Below, piece after piece: positions 11,236-22,582 of a stretch of DNA of 64,000 bases. The DNA is from Bidens hawaiensis (lineage: Eukaryota; Streptophyta; Magnoliopsida; Asterales; Asteraceae): contig JAIQDT010009049.1 in the NCBI GenBank assembly GCA_021521415.1, positions 1 to 64,000 on the forward strand, written 5' to 3'. Under the pieces are notes generated by a model. That model was not told the origin of the DNA. It searched no databases and saw nothing but the letters and a program-made list of their open reading frames with translations. Each line of letters begins with the position of its first letter. Within the stretch, counting starts at the first letter, position 1. The position numbers were made by a program, and so were the translations under genes.

Positions 11236-12124
11236 TAGGGTTAGGTTCAAATAAGAAGTTTGATTTTCCTAAGAAGGCTAGGTAGAAGAGTATTTTAGTC
11301 TTAACACTTTAATATCAAAACTCACTTACTTTAATCTTAAAACCCACTTAAATTAATTTCAAAAACCCATTTACATAAAACTCATTTACATCTTCACTCA
11401 TCTCCTATAACCACCACCACTTCACCGCCCACCGCCACCACAACCGTCACTCACCGCCGCCACCCTCGCCGGAAAAGTCTATGGAAATATCGCCGAAAAA
11501 TTTCACCGGAAAGTCACCGGAAAACAATCCTCGAGAAATTTCGCCGGAAAAATCGTCGAAAAATTCACCAAAAAGTCGCCGAAAAAAAGTCATCGGAAAA
11601 CGGTCGCCGAAAACAACACAATGGAAAACACTATGAAAAACACAAATTAAAAAATACAATGGAAAAAAACACTATGAAAAAAAAAACACAATGATAAGAA
11701 CATAATAAAAAACACAATTGTATGGCACAATGTAAAAAACACAATGATAAATACAATTGTATAACACAATTTTGGTAAAACACAATATGTAAAAAACCCA
11801 CTAATTTTTTTTAAATATTTATATAAAATATGGTACTCATATAAAAGATAAAATGACACTCGTTATTATGGCGAATTTGTTTTTCAATAAAAACGTCGTA
11901 AAAAAATGTTATGGACGTTTTAAAATGATGGGGGAATTTGGCATGTACCTTGCATGTGGAAAGAGAAAGTCAATAAATGTGTTATTCTTTTTATGTCCTT
12001 TACCTTGTGTTCACACTTGATTTCCCTCTAAACTAATGTCAACCCTCCATATTCAAAATCAATGGACAAGATTACTTCCTATCCTTCCTACAAAAACTAT
12101 ACTTCCTATTATAACCTAACCCTA
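11236..12124. mobile_element. TIR element with TAGGGTTAGGTT ends
   Basis: The 889-bp segment starts TAGGGTTAGGTTCAAATAAG and ends with the inverted counterpart CTAACCCTA. It is embedded in TA-rich flanks that hide any target duplication. The interior contains a run of CGCCGGAAAA-like motifs (about 11470-11620) and then ACACAAT-rich repeats. No transposase is present. The superfamily cannot be assigned from the termini alone. Confidence 0.6.
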
Positions 12125-12134
12125 TACATATATA

Positions 12135-13423
12135 CTAGTTTTAGAGCCCGTGTCACACACGGGATAATTCAAATTATAAAATTATAAGTAAAAAAATTAA
12201 TTATATGGCGTATATAAAAAAATGTATTACATCTATGCTTGTATCTATACAGTGTGTACATAAATTGATATTATTTATATCACAAAATGATTTTTTTAAA
12301 TGAACTTAATAAAAAAATGCCCCTGCAAAAACGTACCCGATAATGCTTCTTTCTATTGAAAAATTCATTCTCGGTGCCATATATGTACAATTGAAAGACT
12401 TTTGGTTATGAACCAAGTTCGGAAATAAAGCTTCTCATACGATAGTAGTTCTAACCAGTCATCCTAAATACAAATGAGCGTTATCTTTATTGATATATTT
12501 ATCAATTTACCACCCATAAAAGGAAAGTAGAACATTAAATTGTAACAATTGATGTTCTTCAAGAGCTATGTTTTTCTGAGCTACACCATGAAAAAGATTT
12601 TGATAAGTTTCAGAGGACTTCTCGACTTTGTCATAATGACAACATAAAAAATAACATGTTAACCCATTCAATTTTGTGAATATTCATTTGAGCATAGTTT
12701 TGCATGACATACTTCTCATACAACGTTTTAATCACCATTGAAGGAAAAATTAATGTTGACATAAATATTTCAAATTTGATAAAAGTTAGAAGTATTGATA
12801 GGCATGGGGGTGGCACGTCGAAAGTGTTCGCGATCTTTTCTTATATTTTAATAGTTGATGGAAAAATAGTCAGTTTGCCAAATCCCGAACCTTTTGATTA
12901 TTTCAAAAAATGCCCTTAAAAATAAATTTGAAACTCGAATCATGTTTAAACTTCTAACTTTCATACTTTTGACATTTTAAAGTCAACACTTTGAACCCAT
13001 AACAAATTTGAAGATAAATCTATTTTGAATTCTTAAACTTTTAAAAATACTCAAAATTTTCATTTTTGACCCGTTACAAATTTTAACCTAAATGTAGTTA
13101 ACTTTTATCAAACAATTTATTTACCAACTTTTAACCCATAAAATCAAATTTATGTTCCACAAAAAACCCGAAACAATTTTCATTTGAGAAACATGATTTG
13201 TTTTTTATTTTTGAAATTCATCAAGTATTTTGAAATATATAGTAAAATAATATGTTAATATTTATATTTATAAAAATATATAGATATTATATAAATATAG
13301 TGAAGGCAAGTGAATCATTATTGATTTATTACATGTATTAGGTTAGATTAGTTTTGAAGGGAAAAAAATTATGAGAATTAACCAAAACATGATAAGTGTC
13401 AACATTTATTTTACTTTAATAGA
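12135..13423 (-). mobile_element. Non-autonomous Helitron
   Basis: The minus-strand 3' end has the hairpin CCCGTGT-GTG-ACACGGG followed by CTAG (12138-12135) and T. The 5' end is probably TCTATTAAAGTAAAATAAAT at about 13423, but the host base there does not fit the A-T rule cleanly, so that boundary is approximate. It abuts the TIR element ending at 12124. No captured gene was recognised. Confidence 0.65.
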
Positions 13424-13425
13424 AT

Positions 13426-13474
<49 letters not shown>

Positions 13475-14757
13475 CGTTAAAATATTTTTTAGTTTTAAAA
13501 GTTAGTTTGAGTTCAGTATCTTAAATGAATTGTAGATAAAAAGACATTTTGCGCCCAATATATTTAAGAAGATTAAAATCCATACATATTTTATAAAAGA
13601 TATTTTAAAATATATATATCTATATATATATATATATACAAAATATACATATAAAAAATTGGGCCCACAAAAATTACGTGACTCGGACAACAGTCTGACT
13701 CGCCCTACTTTAGGGCCGACCTAGTTGACAAATGAAGCTAGGTCACGAACTCGTTAACTAAATGAGCTTCAACAGCGGCTTGAGTTCGTTAAAAGTTAGT
13801 TTTTTTTATCGGCCAACAAATTATTCAAATGATCCACTGGCTAAATTCATCTCATTGGGTACACTCATCACATTGGGGTACACTCGTCTTTAGATCCGGG
13901 AAAAACCTTCACCTAAGGGCAACGCCCATGAACAGTAGTACGAAGGCACAACAGTGCGGTAAGATAAAACCCATCAGTTCAAGGATCCAACTAGTGAAGA
14001 TCATCTACTCGCCTAGCTCTCATTATCACCCTTGTGCCTTTGAAATAAATGTTGAGGGCAGGAATCGAAACTGGTCACATAGAACACCAAATCTCTCCTT
14101 TAACACGCCACCGCTAGCTTATTAGCACTTAAAAGTCGGTTTAACTGAAGTTTTTAACAAATCCATCTTGAATAACTTATAAATGATCGTTTTAAGTCTT
14201 GTATCTATATAGTAAACGTTTTCGGCTATACTAATTTGTAGGTATCTAAATAATAAAAATAAAAGACATTAGTTTTCTCTTAAATTATTATTGGTTGTGG
14301 CAGGTTAGGAGTGATGAAGGTGACATCAATACATGGAGTTTTCAGGTACATCAAAATTTGTGGATTTCTGTGTACCTACACGATAATGCCAAAATGTTTT
14401 AATTTTAAGGGAATCTAAAGAGTTTTCTCTTTTCCAAAAAAATATTAAAATAGACAACTTTAATAAAAAAATTTCAAAAATAGACTGAGAGCTTTAACCT
14501 ATAAACATTTTAATCATTCTCATTTTAATCTAATAAGAAGACGTGATGTTATAAAAGTGGCTAAGGAGGCTAAATCTTAGTCAACTCTTTTTGGCTTCTG
14601 AAATTTATAAAAGGTTAGGACTCATCTTTAGATTGGACCAAATCCAAAAAAATAAAGCTTTTCTTGACAATATTTACTTTTTCAATTTCTCTTTCATTTC
14701 TCTTATAAATTCTGTGTTTTCTATTTACAATTTAGTTACTTATATCCTATTAAGATG
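13424..14757. other. Intergenic with (TA)n; possible micro-exon
   Basis: A TA microsatellite lies at about 13430-13470 and another AT-repeat stretch at about 13605-13640. A 42-nt stretch at 14304-14345, bordered by GGCAG and GTACAT, reads VRSDEGDINTWSFQ. It looks like a small plant exon, but no neighbouring exon supports it. No complete gene is visible. Confidence 0.4.
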
Positions 14758-14780
14758 ATACTTATTGATAGATTGATATA

Positions 14781-15841
14781 TGAAGAGGTAGGTCCCAGCA
14801 GAGCCCAGTTGGACCCGCAGACTCATCTCAAAGAGTAACGTCTGCGCAGTTGAACCCGCAAGACTCACCTTCAACAGGGACGTCTGCGCAAAGGCTAAAC
14901 TCGCAACCCCTTGAAGAGGGACGTCTGCGCAGAAACCAACTGGGCCCGCAAGACCCACCATGCTCAGAGACGTGACGTCCTTACGCGCAGTACGCAAACT
15001 GTTCCCGCAGGAAAAGCCTCCCAATGGTGAAGTACTCCGCCTGTTCCCGCAGCTGCGGATACAAGCCATCAGGGAAGGCTACCTGCGCAGCAAGGCTACA
15101 CGCACAAGGCACTTAACTCTTAAATAATTCAGTAGTCACCTGAAGAAGGAGTGAGCAAGCCGGGAACACTCCCGCACAAAGCCAGGAAAACTCCCGCCCA
15201 AATAAGCCAGTCCGTACGATACTGGAGGATCTTTTGTACTGTACCTGACGAGGTATGGACAAAAGATCTGACCAAAGATACGACAGCTCACTGACAACAG
15301 TATGACGAGCAGCATGCTCTTGTACTGTATGTCACTATTAGCCGCTGCCTACTCACCAACCTGTCGGAGGACGTGCATAGCCTGAAGTTGGTGGAACAGG
15401 AATAGTACACAGCCGGCCTGGTCACTATCAGCCGCTGCCTACCCACCAACCACCAGCATGGCATGCGTAGCCCACAATTGGCAGAACAGGAACACTATTC
15501 AGCCGGCTGTACCTGTTTGGAAACCTACCTTCGGCTATAAATACTCCAACACCTTGGAATGGTATTATCTTATCTCATATCTCATATCTTGATATATTAC
15601 CTGATATCTGCTCTAGTCATTCTCTTAATATACACTTATATTCAAGAGCAATCTAGTCTGATTCTCACGCCGGAGGGTGGTCACAAGGAGGTACCCCCCC
15701 TCTTCTCAGTGACGAGCTCACGGTGTCTGTTTTGCAGGTTATCAGAAGAACCATCTTCGCCGGATCTAACCCCTCGTGGGAAACATCTATTTAACCCCCA
15801 GATTGTCCATAATCTGCCCGGGGTCAATTAGTGTTTCTTCA
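14781..15841 (+). repeat. 5' LTR of gypsy copy 1
   Basis: The 1061-bp LTR starts TGAAGAGGTAGG and ends GTGTTTCTTCA. A TATA box (TATAAATA) lies at 15536-15543, about 300 bp before the LTR end. Instead of a primer-binding site, the LTR is followed by 26 bp that match the right-hand genomic flank, then by a short repeat of the LTR terminus (about 15871-15886) fused to gag. Confidence 0.88.
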
Positions 15842-15887
15842 ATATATAATACTTATTTTTGTATATAATAATCTGCCCGGGGTCAAA

Positions 15888-15998
15888 TTCTGTGACTTCC
15901 ACAGGACAAGAGGCCACAACACCGAGGAATGCGTAGACTTGAAGGACATCGTCGAAGCATTTGTCAGAGATGGGACGCTCACGCACCTCGTGGCGTAA
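15888..15998 (+). pseudogene. gag C-terminal remnant of gypsy copy 1
   Basis: The readable peptide starts FCDFHRTRGHNTEEC and ends RDGTLTHLVA before a TAA stop. It carries the CX2HX4HX4C zinc motif and matches the end of the full-length gag at 51680-53134. About 450 upstream residues are missing. The join point is an LTR-terminus fragment (AATCTGCCCGGGGTCAA) spliced directly to gag sequence, so the loss is a deletion and not simple decay. Confidence 0.85.
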
Positions 15999-17146
15999 TG
16001 AACGCTGAGCAGGCTGATGCGTGTAGAACCCCAGTTGGGGAAAACACGAATAAAACTGCAGCTTCAATGTCGGAGACTACATACTGCGTAAACAACGAGA
16101 TTCCGAACCAAGTGCATATCGGCTCGAAAGGCTCAATGACACTCCCAAGAACATCGAAGGGAGCTCAATTACACAGTCTGCATGTAGATCAATTCCAAAC
16201 TTGTAAAAGAAAAGGCCCAGAGCCACTTCTAATGGAAATGATTCTCCTTATCACATTGACGCTGATGGTCTTACATTTATACTTATGAACTTTCTACACT
16301 GATATGCCGGTCTTCACCGCATACATAAGTGGGGAAGTAAGTCGTTGCGTGTGGAAGGCGGCAAAACCCGCATAAACACAAAAAACGGCAAACCTTCACG
16401 CAGGTCAGTCATAGGTAAAGTTTGGTCATCCCACTAAATGAAAGTGCCGGTCTTACCCGCACAAATCATGATAGAGGAAACCGAACTAACCTATTGACAA
16501 CCGCGCGTCGAACGGTTAATTTATTCAAAACGCTGATGCCGGTTTTCACCGCATGTGTAAAGAAATCGTTGCGTGTGGACGGCGGCAAAAACCCGCGTAA
16601 ACACAATAAACGGAAAACCTTCACGCAGGTCAGTTATAGGTAAAGTTTGGAGATCCCACTAAATGAAAGTGCCGGTCCTAACCGCACAAATCATGATAGA
16701 GGAAACCGAACTAACCTATTGACAACTGCGCGTCGAACGGTTAACTTATTCTAAACACTTAGAAAATTTCTAAGGAAAAGATGAGGAAAACCTCCACGCA
16801 GGTCAGATATAGGTAAAGTTTAGCCATCCTACTAAGTTCACGTGACGGTCTTACCCGCACAATCACGAAGGTGGAAGCAAAACTTCAACCTATTATCTAC
16901 CACGTTCAAAGGTTAACTTATTCAGAACACTTTGAAAGTTGCTAATTTAAACTAAAGTATGCATGGGCAAGTCATATAACGTTTATAAAGTAAGACATCC
17001 AGTGAAAGTAGCGGTCCTACCCGCACAAAGAGTTATATTTCATAATAATTCAAGTATTACAAGAATGGCCGGGTATCTACCCGCCTACAAGAATATAAAT
17101 CTATACAATGTAAACCTATCCTAACAGTGGGAAGGGATTTAAAGGT
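15999..17146 (+). repeat. Spacer with tandem repeats, gypsy copy 1
   Basis: Between gag and the antisense gene, units containing CTTCACGCAGGTCAG, a TACCCGCACAATC-type box and CGCGTCGAACGGTTAA recur at about 16391, 16617 and 16788 with unequal periods (about 226 and 171 bp). The homologous spacer of copy 2 has different unit sizes. Repeat-bearing untranslated regions are known in Tat-lineage elements. I see no conserved reading frame here. Confidence 0.75.
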
Positions 17147-20100
17147 TCAAGCTTCAGGACCACTCCCTCCAAACCCACTTGTACCCGCACCATCACTTGG
17201 TTGTGGCGGTTCAAGAAAGGTCTTGAGAATGGTTAATCCATCATCAGCAGCAGCAACTTCGTTCACCTTCTCCACCACTGGATGCGGGAAGGCAGCATAC
17301 TGGTTCACTGCTTGGTCATAAGCAGCTTCAGTATCCACATCATATAAAGGGAAGTTGGAAGGCGGGATGCCCTTCTCAACGAACCCTAGACCAAGCAGGA
17401 AGCCAGCCTTTTCCCCATCCTCATGAGAAGCGTTGAGGGCTGCGCTCATGGCATCGTCGTATGATGTGTCCGTGAAGACCCGATGCACAACCTACAAAAC
17501 AAAAATACAAGTATCAAAACCTTTTCTAAGTATAAAGAAAAGCGTGAAGACATTATGAAGAGCTTACCTGCGACAACGCTTCTCGTAGAAGCCATTCCTT
17601 GGTAACCAGAGCCTCCTGGAGGGCAGCTTGAGCTTGGTTACGGGCGCGTTCGGCTTCACTTTTGTTAAGGTTGGCAAGCAACACTTCTTTAGCCGCAGCC
17701 TCTTCGACGCCCTTAAGCTTACGCTCAGTATGGTCAAGCACGCCCCTCTGGTCCAAGATCTCTTGGAGCTTCTTGGCGTCTTCCATGGCCAAGGCATCAT
17801 GAGCCTGTTGGAGCCTCTCTAGTTTGGCTTTAAGTTCCTCATTCTCGAGGCGTAGAGGCTCAGCAACAGCTTCAGCCTTGGTGGCCCTCTCAGTTGCGTT
17901 CCGTGCAGTTTCCTTAGCCAGCCGAAGCTGTTCGTTAACAGCTTGGGCAGCCTTGGAACGGGCCTCGAGACGGGCCTGAACTTCAACCTCAAGGGCCTTG
18001 AAGGCCTTCTCATTCTCTGCAGCAACAGCGGAGAGCCTCCTGTTCTCCTCTCGGACAGCCCGCGCCTGAGCTACTTCTTGGATCCGAGCTGCCTTTAACT
18101 TGTCGTTTTCACGACAAAGCAGCTCGACGCGCGGCTGCATCCGGGCTAGGAGAATCCGGAGCTCATTTGTCAACCTACCCTCCTGGTAGCTTGACATTGC
18201 TTCCCCCAGCGCCCCCCTTGGGGCGGCGTGGCGCGCCCACTCGACGCATTCTACAGGCGTCCGAAGGGTTGTTCCTCGGCGGATGTTCCATCGTGGAACA
18301 TACACTTCATTGGAATCCGACACTGCAAAAGCAAAAAGCAGTTAGGAAAAGATGATAAAAAAAATATATATAGAAATAATAAAAGGCCAAAATAACCCTA
18401 CGCACCTGTAGGGTCGACGACAGGCCTGTAGCCGCCAAACCCATCACCCGAACCTAACGGATATCCATCCAAGAGGTCAGGCAGATGGGAAGGAGGCAGA
18501 GATTGGCTTGACGCCCCAACCCCGGACATACCTGAAGGACCGGCCGTAGTCGCCGGCGCCGGAGGAGGCATAGCGGAGGCCGCCGTGGTAGAAACCAACG
18601 GAGGTGAACTCACCGGAGGTGAACTCACAGCCGCGGCCGCGGCTGTGGAAGAATCCACAGAAACACTCACCGCCGGCTCAGTGAAGGAATCAGTGAATAT
18701 GGCACTGACAGCCGGCGGAGACGTCGTCACAGTTGGAACAGTTGGCTCAACCGGGTGAGCAACTGAACCAACTGAAGCAGGCGCAGTCGCCTGGGTCATC
18801 GCCTCAGGTAGGTTGACCAAGCCTACCGTCATGGGTCCGGAGGTGCTCCTCCCCGCTCCACCCTGGAATGCGGTAGCATCCACGCCTGCACAAAGAAGAT
18901 ATATAAGTATAATGGCGGAAAGATATGAAGTTAAAAGGAAGGAAGTTTGTACTTACGGGTCCTTTTGAGCTTGAAGGTGCGAACGGGCGGGGACGAACCC
19001 GATGGAGCCGGCCTCTTCATACTGGTCACCGTCGTCGTCCTGAGCTGCTCGGAGGTGACAGTCGTCTCAGCCTCCGGAGCAGTGGTCTCAACACCACCTG
19101 GGTTCCCCGCCGCCTCCTCGCTCTCGGTCTCCGAGTTTGACCGGTTCCCCTGATCGGCGGTGGAGGCAACCTTCGCCTTGCCCTTTCCGCCAGCAGTCTT
19201 CTTCTTCCGCGTCAAGAAAGGACTGTCTGCGGATTCCTCATCAGAAGATGACAGAATTAGAGGAATTCCGGCAGAGGTTTCAGCATTGAGAGGGCGAGGG
19301 TTAAATAACTCCTTACCTGGCCGCGTGGCGCTCAGAATCGGGTGGCCCGGCGGGTAGACCTCCACAAACCGATCCCTCGTTTGCTCCAAGATGGGCAACT
19401 CGTTCTCATCAAGAGCACGGGTACCCATCCGAGCGGGACCATCAGCTTCCCGCGGGTACAGAAGCGATTGCAAATCGTTTCCCTCTGAAAAAAGAAAAAA
19501 CAGTATAGCGGAAAAACCCTAAATCAGCAAAAAGATGTGAAGCATACCGTAAGGGATAGAGTTCAAACCGTATTCAAGGACGATGGGAATCTGCGGCGCC
19601 TCCGCCCCAGCATTCTTCCACACCCGGCTCATCCCGAGCATCACCATCCTGGACTCCGCAAAGCGGTAAACCGGAGACTGGATCCGGGAAATCTTGGCGA
19701 ACCATTCCGCCTCCTCATAGTTGGAGGCGTGAAGGTTCGGGAGAGCTCTCCCGGTCTTAAACGTCATCGCTATCGGGACGACGCGAGCAGAGATATAGAA
19801 GAACTCCCGCTTCCAAGACCGAAGACTGCGCTCGGTTGCGCAGATCTTTCGACCCTTGATCCGATTGACCAAGGTATACCACCCCTGGATGCACCTCCAA
19901 GAATAGAAGGTCATCAGGCGGTCGACATGGGGCTCCACGCCCAGAATGAGGCACACCCATTCAAAATGGCGGATCTTTGCGATCGCCATTGGGTGTACCT
20001 CCATCAGGTGCACACCGTGTCTCTCCAGAACACGGTATACAAACTTCGTCAATGGGAACCTGAGATTCCCATAGATGAAGAATGCAGCATACACCCCTAT

Positions 20101-20325
20101 TTTGCCCTTGGGGGCATCATACACCGTCTGGTGTGGCTCAGGAAACTCAGGCTCGAAAGGCTCGAGCATGAACTTCCTGACGATATACTGATACTGGCCG
20201 ACGGGAAGAGCACACTGGCACTCGCCAGCAGTACTCTTATCGTCCTTATCAGAAGTGGACGACGGATTCTCGACGAACACGTCAGACTCCTCGGCAGTAG
20301 CCTCAACATCATGGGAAGAAGACAT
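17147..20325 (-). CDS. Antisense five-exon gene in gypsy copy 1 (Transposase_28-like)
   Basis: Exons on the minus strand are 20325-19548, 19484-18957, 18885-18406, 18322-17568 and 17491-17147. All introns are 63-82 nt with GT-AG borders and matching phases, giving 961 residues without a stop. Exon 1 (residues about 75-210) resembles the plant 'putative gypsy type transposon' domain (PF04195), including GKIGVYAAFFIYGNLRFPL and WKREFFYI; this was recognised by eye. Exon 2 has a basic patch (RKKKTAGGKGKAK). Exon 3 is Pro/Ser/Thr/Ala-rich. Exon 4 is a long coiled coil of Ala/Glu/Lys/Arg heptads. A TATATAAAG box lies on this strand at 20447-20454, about 125 nt before the start codon. The biochemical role of this family is not established. 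Copy 2 of the element (54314-55732) carries the same gene with highly conserved protein. Confidence 0.82.
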
Positions 20326-20446
20326 TCTGGAAGGATGAAAGGAAACGATTTCAGGAGAATGCTCGACAGAAAGGTTAAGAGTATTCGCCGGAAATCGCTT
20401 GAAGAAGAAAGAAGTGAAAGTGTGGATTAAGATGCACTCTCCCCTC

Positions 20447-20454
20447 TTTATATA
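20447..20454 (-). promoter_or_regulatory. TATA box of the antisense gene
   Basis: On the minus strand the sequence reads GTATATAAAG, about 125 nt upstream of the ATG at 20325 and followed by a CT-rich stretch. This suggests the antisense gene is transcribed from its own promoter and not from the LTR. Confidence 0.6.
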
Positions 20455-20800
20455 CTCATCGCAATAAAGGCGATGAATTTAATGCGGAAGAGAGAGAAAT
20501 CGCAGGTGCAATGAAACTATGACACGTGACAAAGAGCAAGCGGGCAACAGCTGTTGAAAGGACGCGTGCCATAAATTTCGCGGCCACGCGCTCGAAAACT
20601 CGCGCCCACGCGCCTGAAAAAGCGTCTAGAATGACCATATACTGTCACGTCGCCATAACTTCCTGCACGTCCTGAAACTGTCAGAAGAAACCGTCGGACG
20701 ACGTTTCAACAGTTTGGACTGTTCTTATCCTTTCACCAACTCTTCGAATTTCAAAAAGATTCAAAAAGATTCAAAAGTAAGTGGGACTATACCCCTTACC

Positions 20801-21095
20801 TTGGCAACCAAGTAACTATAAGACAGGTGCGAGTACAGTGTTAAGGCAAAACCCTTCACATACTTAGCACCTGCAGGGAATTGAAGCCAAGAATACCTCG
20901 GCGACCAAGTAACTATAAGACGGGTGCGGGTACAGTGTCAAGGCAAAACCCTTCACATACTTAACACCCGCAGGGAATTGAAGCCAGGAATACCTTGGAA
21001 GTAAAGTAACTATAAGACGAGTGCAGGTACAGTGTCAAGGCGAAACCCTTCACATACCTAGCACTCCGCAGGGAATTGAAACCAAGAAGGATCTT
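20801..21095 (+). repeat. 97-bp tandem repeat, three copies
   Basis: The block carrying AAGTAACTATAAGAC, GGTACAGTGT and CAGGGAATTGAA is repeated at 20811, 20908 and 21005, period 97 bp. It sits between the antisense promoter and the polypurine tract, in the sense 3' untranslated region. Confidence 0.88.
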
Positions 21096-21463
21096 CTGGG
21101 CCATGCTTGCGGAAACGGGAATAACATCCCCGCATAGCGGGAACGTCGAGAACTAGATTGTTGGAAGCTCCAAGATGGAATTGGTTGTTTTAACATAATT
21201 GATCACTATGTTCAAAACTACCAAAACCTCATGGAGAATCTACACAAGTGGGACTCAAAGCTCCTGACTTGCGAGGAGGTTACAGGCCTACCCGCATCAT
21301 ACCCAAAGATCAAGCAGGAAAGTCGGGAATTTCTGCACGTGACATTAGGACTTCCGCGGGAAGAATCCCCATGGAAAACCTTAAAACTAAACCCTTTTCA
21401 AAACCCTTTGCTTAAGTCCAAAAGTTCACCTCACTTATTAACAATTCATGAGAAAAACATTGG

Positions 21464-21475
21464 ACTGGGGGGACT
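21464..21475 (+). other. Polypurine tract of gypsy copy 1
   Basis: CTGGGGGGACT immediately precedes the 3' LTR start TGAAGAGG. A purine run at this place primes plus-strand synthesis in LTR elements. Confidence 0.6.
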
Positions 21476-22532
21476 TGAAGAGGTAGGTCCCAGCAGAGCC
21501 CAGTTGGACCCGCAGACTCACCTCAAAGAGGAACGTCTGCGCAGTTGAACCCGCAAGACTCACCTTCAACAGGGACGTCTGCGCAAAGGCTAAACTCGCA
21601 ACCCCTTGAAGAGGGACGTCTGCGCAGAAACCAACTGGGCCCGCAAGACCCACCATGCTCAGAGACGTGACGTCCTTACGCGCAGTACGCAAGCTGTTCC
21701 CGCAGGAAAAGCCTCCCAATGGTGAAGTACTCCGCCTGTTCCCACAGCTGCGGATACAAGCCATCAGGGAAGGCTACCTGCGCAGCAAGGCTACACGCAC
21801 AAGGCACTTAACTCTTAAATAATTCAGTAGTCACCTGAAGAAGGAGTGAGCAAGCCGGGAACACTCCCGCACAAAGCCGGGAAAACTCCCGCCCAAATAA
21901 GCCAGTCCGTACGATACTGGAGGATCTTTTGTACTGTACCTGACGAGGTATGGACAAAAGATCTGACCAAAGATACGACAGCTCACTGACAACTGTATGA
22001 CGAGCAGCACGCTCTTGTACTGTATGTCACTATTAGCCGCTGCCTACTCACCAACCTGTCGGAGGACGTGCATAGCTTGCAGTTGGTGGAACAGGAATAG
22101 TACACAGCCGGCCTGGTCACTATCAGCCGCTGCCTACCCACCAACCACCAGCATGGCATGTGCGTAGCCCACAGTTGGCAGAACAGGAACACTATTCAGC
22201 CGGCTGTACCTGCTTGGAAACCTACCTTCGGCTATAAATACTCCAACACCTTGGAATGGTATTATCTTATCTCATATCTTGATATATTACCTGATATCTA
22301 CTCTAGTCATTCTCTTAATATACACTTATATTCAAGAGCAATCTAGTCTGATTCTCACGCCGGAGGGTGGTCACAAGGAGGTACCCCCCCCTCTTCTCAG
22401 TGACGAGCTCACGGTGTCTGTTTTGCAGGTTATCAGAAGAACCATCTTCGCCGGATCTAACCCCTCGTGGGAAACATCTATTTAACCCCCAGATTGTCCA
22501 TAATCTGCGCGGGGTCAATTAGTGTTTCTTCA
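21476..22532 (+). repeat. 3' LTR of gypsy copy 1
   Basis: 1057 bp matching the 5' LTR from TGAAGAGG to TTTCTTCA, with its TATA box at 22233-22240. By eye it differs from the 5' LTR by scattered substitutions plus a few short indels, including loss of one ATCTCAT repeat. Confidence 0.9.
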
Positions 22533-22582
22533 ATATATAATACTTATTTTTGTATATAATACTTATTGATAGATTGATATAG

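Larger units (their letters stand above)
14781..22532 (+). mobile_element. Pol-less Ty3/gypsy (Tat-like) element, copy 1
   Basis: LTRs bound a 7.75-kb element that carries only the last codons of gag, a spacer with tandem repeats, a five-exon gene on the opposite strand, a 97-bp repeat triplet and a polypurine tract next to the 3' LTR. No protease, reverse transcriptase, RNase H or integrase is readable, so it must depend on another element for mobility. The gag C-terminus (CX2HX4HX4C followed by EAFVRDGTL), the antisense gene and the tandem-repeat spacers are features associated with the Tat lineage. The primer-binding site and most of gag are deleted. The LTRs differ at roughly 15 positions per kb by eye, so it is older than the chromovirus at 55.7 kb. 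Confidence 0.85.
14758..22581. repeat. 23-bp direct repeats flanking the first gypsy element
   Basis: ATACTTATTGATAGATTGATATA-type repeats (23 bp) occur at 14758-14780, immediately left of the 5' LTR, and at 22559-22581, 26 bp beyond the 3' LTR. This is longer than the 5-bp target duplication usual for LTR elements. An ATATA pentamer abutting both LTR ends is the likelier true duplication. Confidence 0.7.

Noticed and set aside
13829..14125. 98-codon frame
   Set aside because: No recognisable domain or splice context; composition resembles non-coding repeat debris.
14740..15069. 109-codon minus-strand frame in the LTR, repeated at 21438-21764
   Set aside because: It is shared only because the two LTRs are about 98-99% identical. 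There is no protein-family resemblance.
17553..17822. Alternative frames of 60-80 codons over exon 4 of the antisense gene
   Set aside because: Shadows of the GC-rich coiled-coil coding sequence; only the spliced frame is conserved in copy 2.
19537..20430. 297-codon open frame on the plus strand
   Set aside because: It lies opposite exon 1 of the antisense gene and shows no domain. The minus-strand frame has the recognisable domain, splice sites and promoter.
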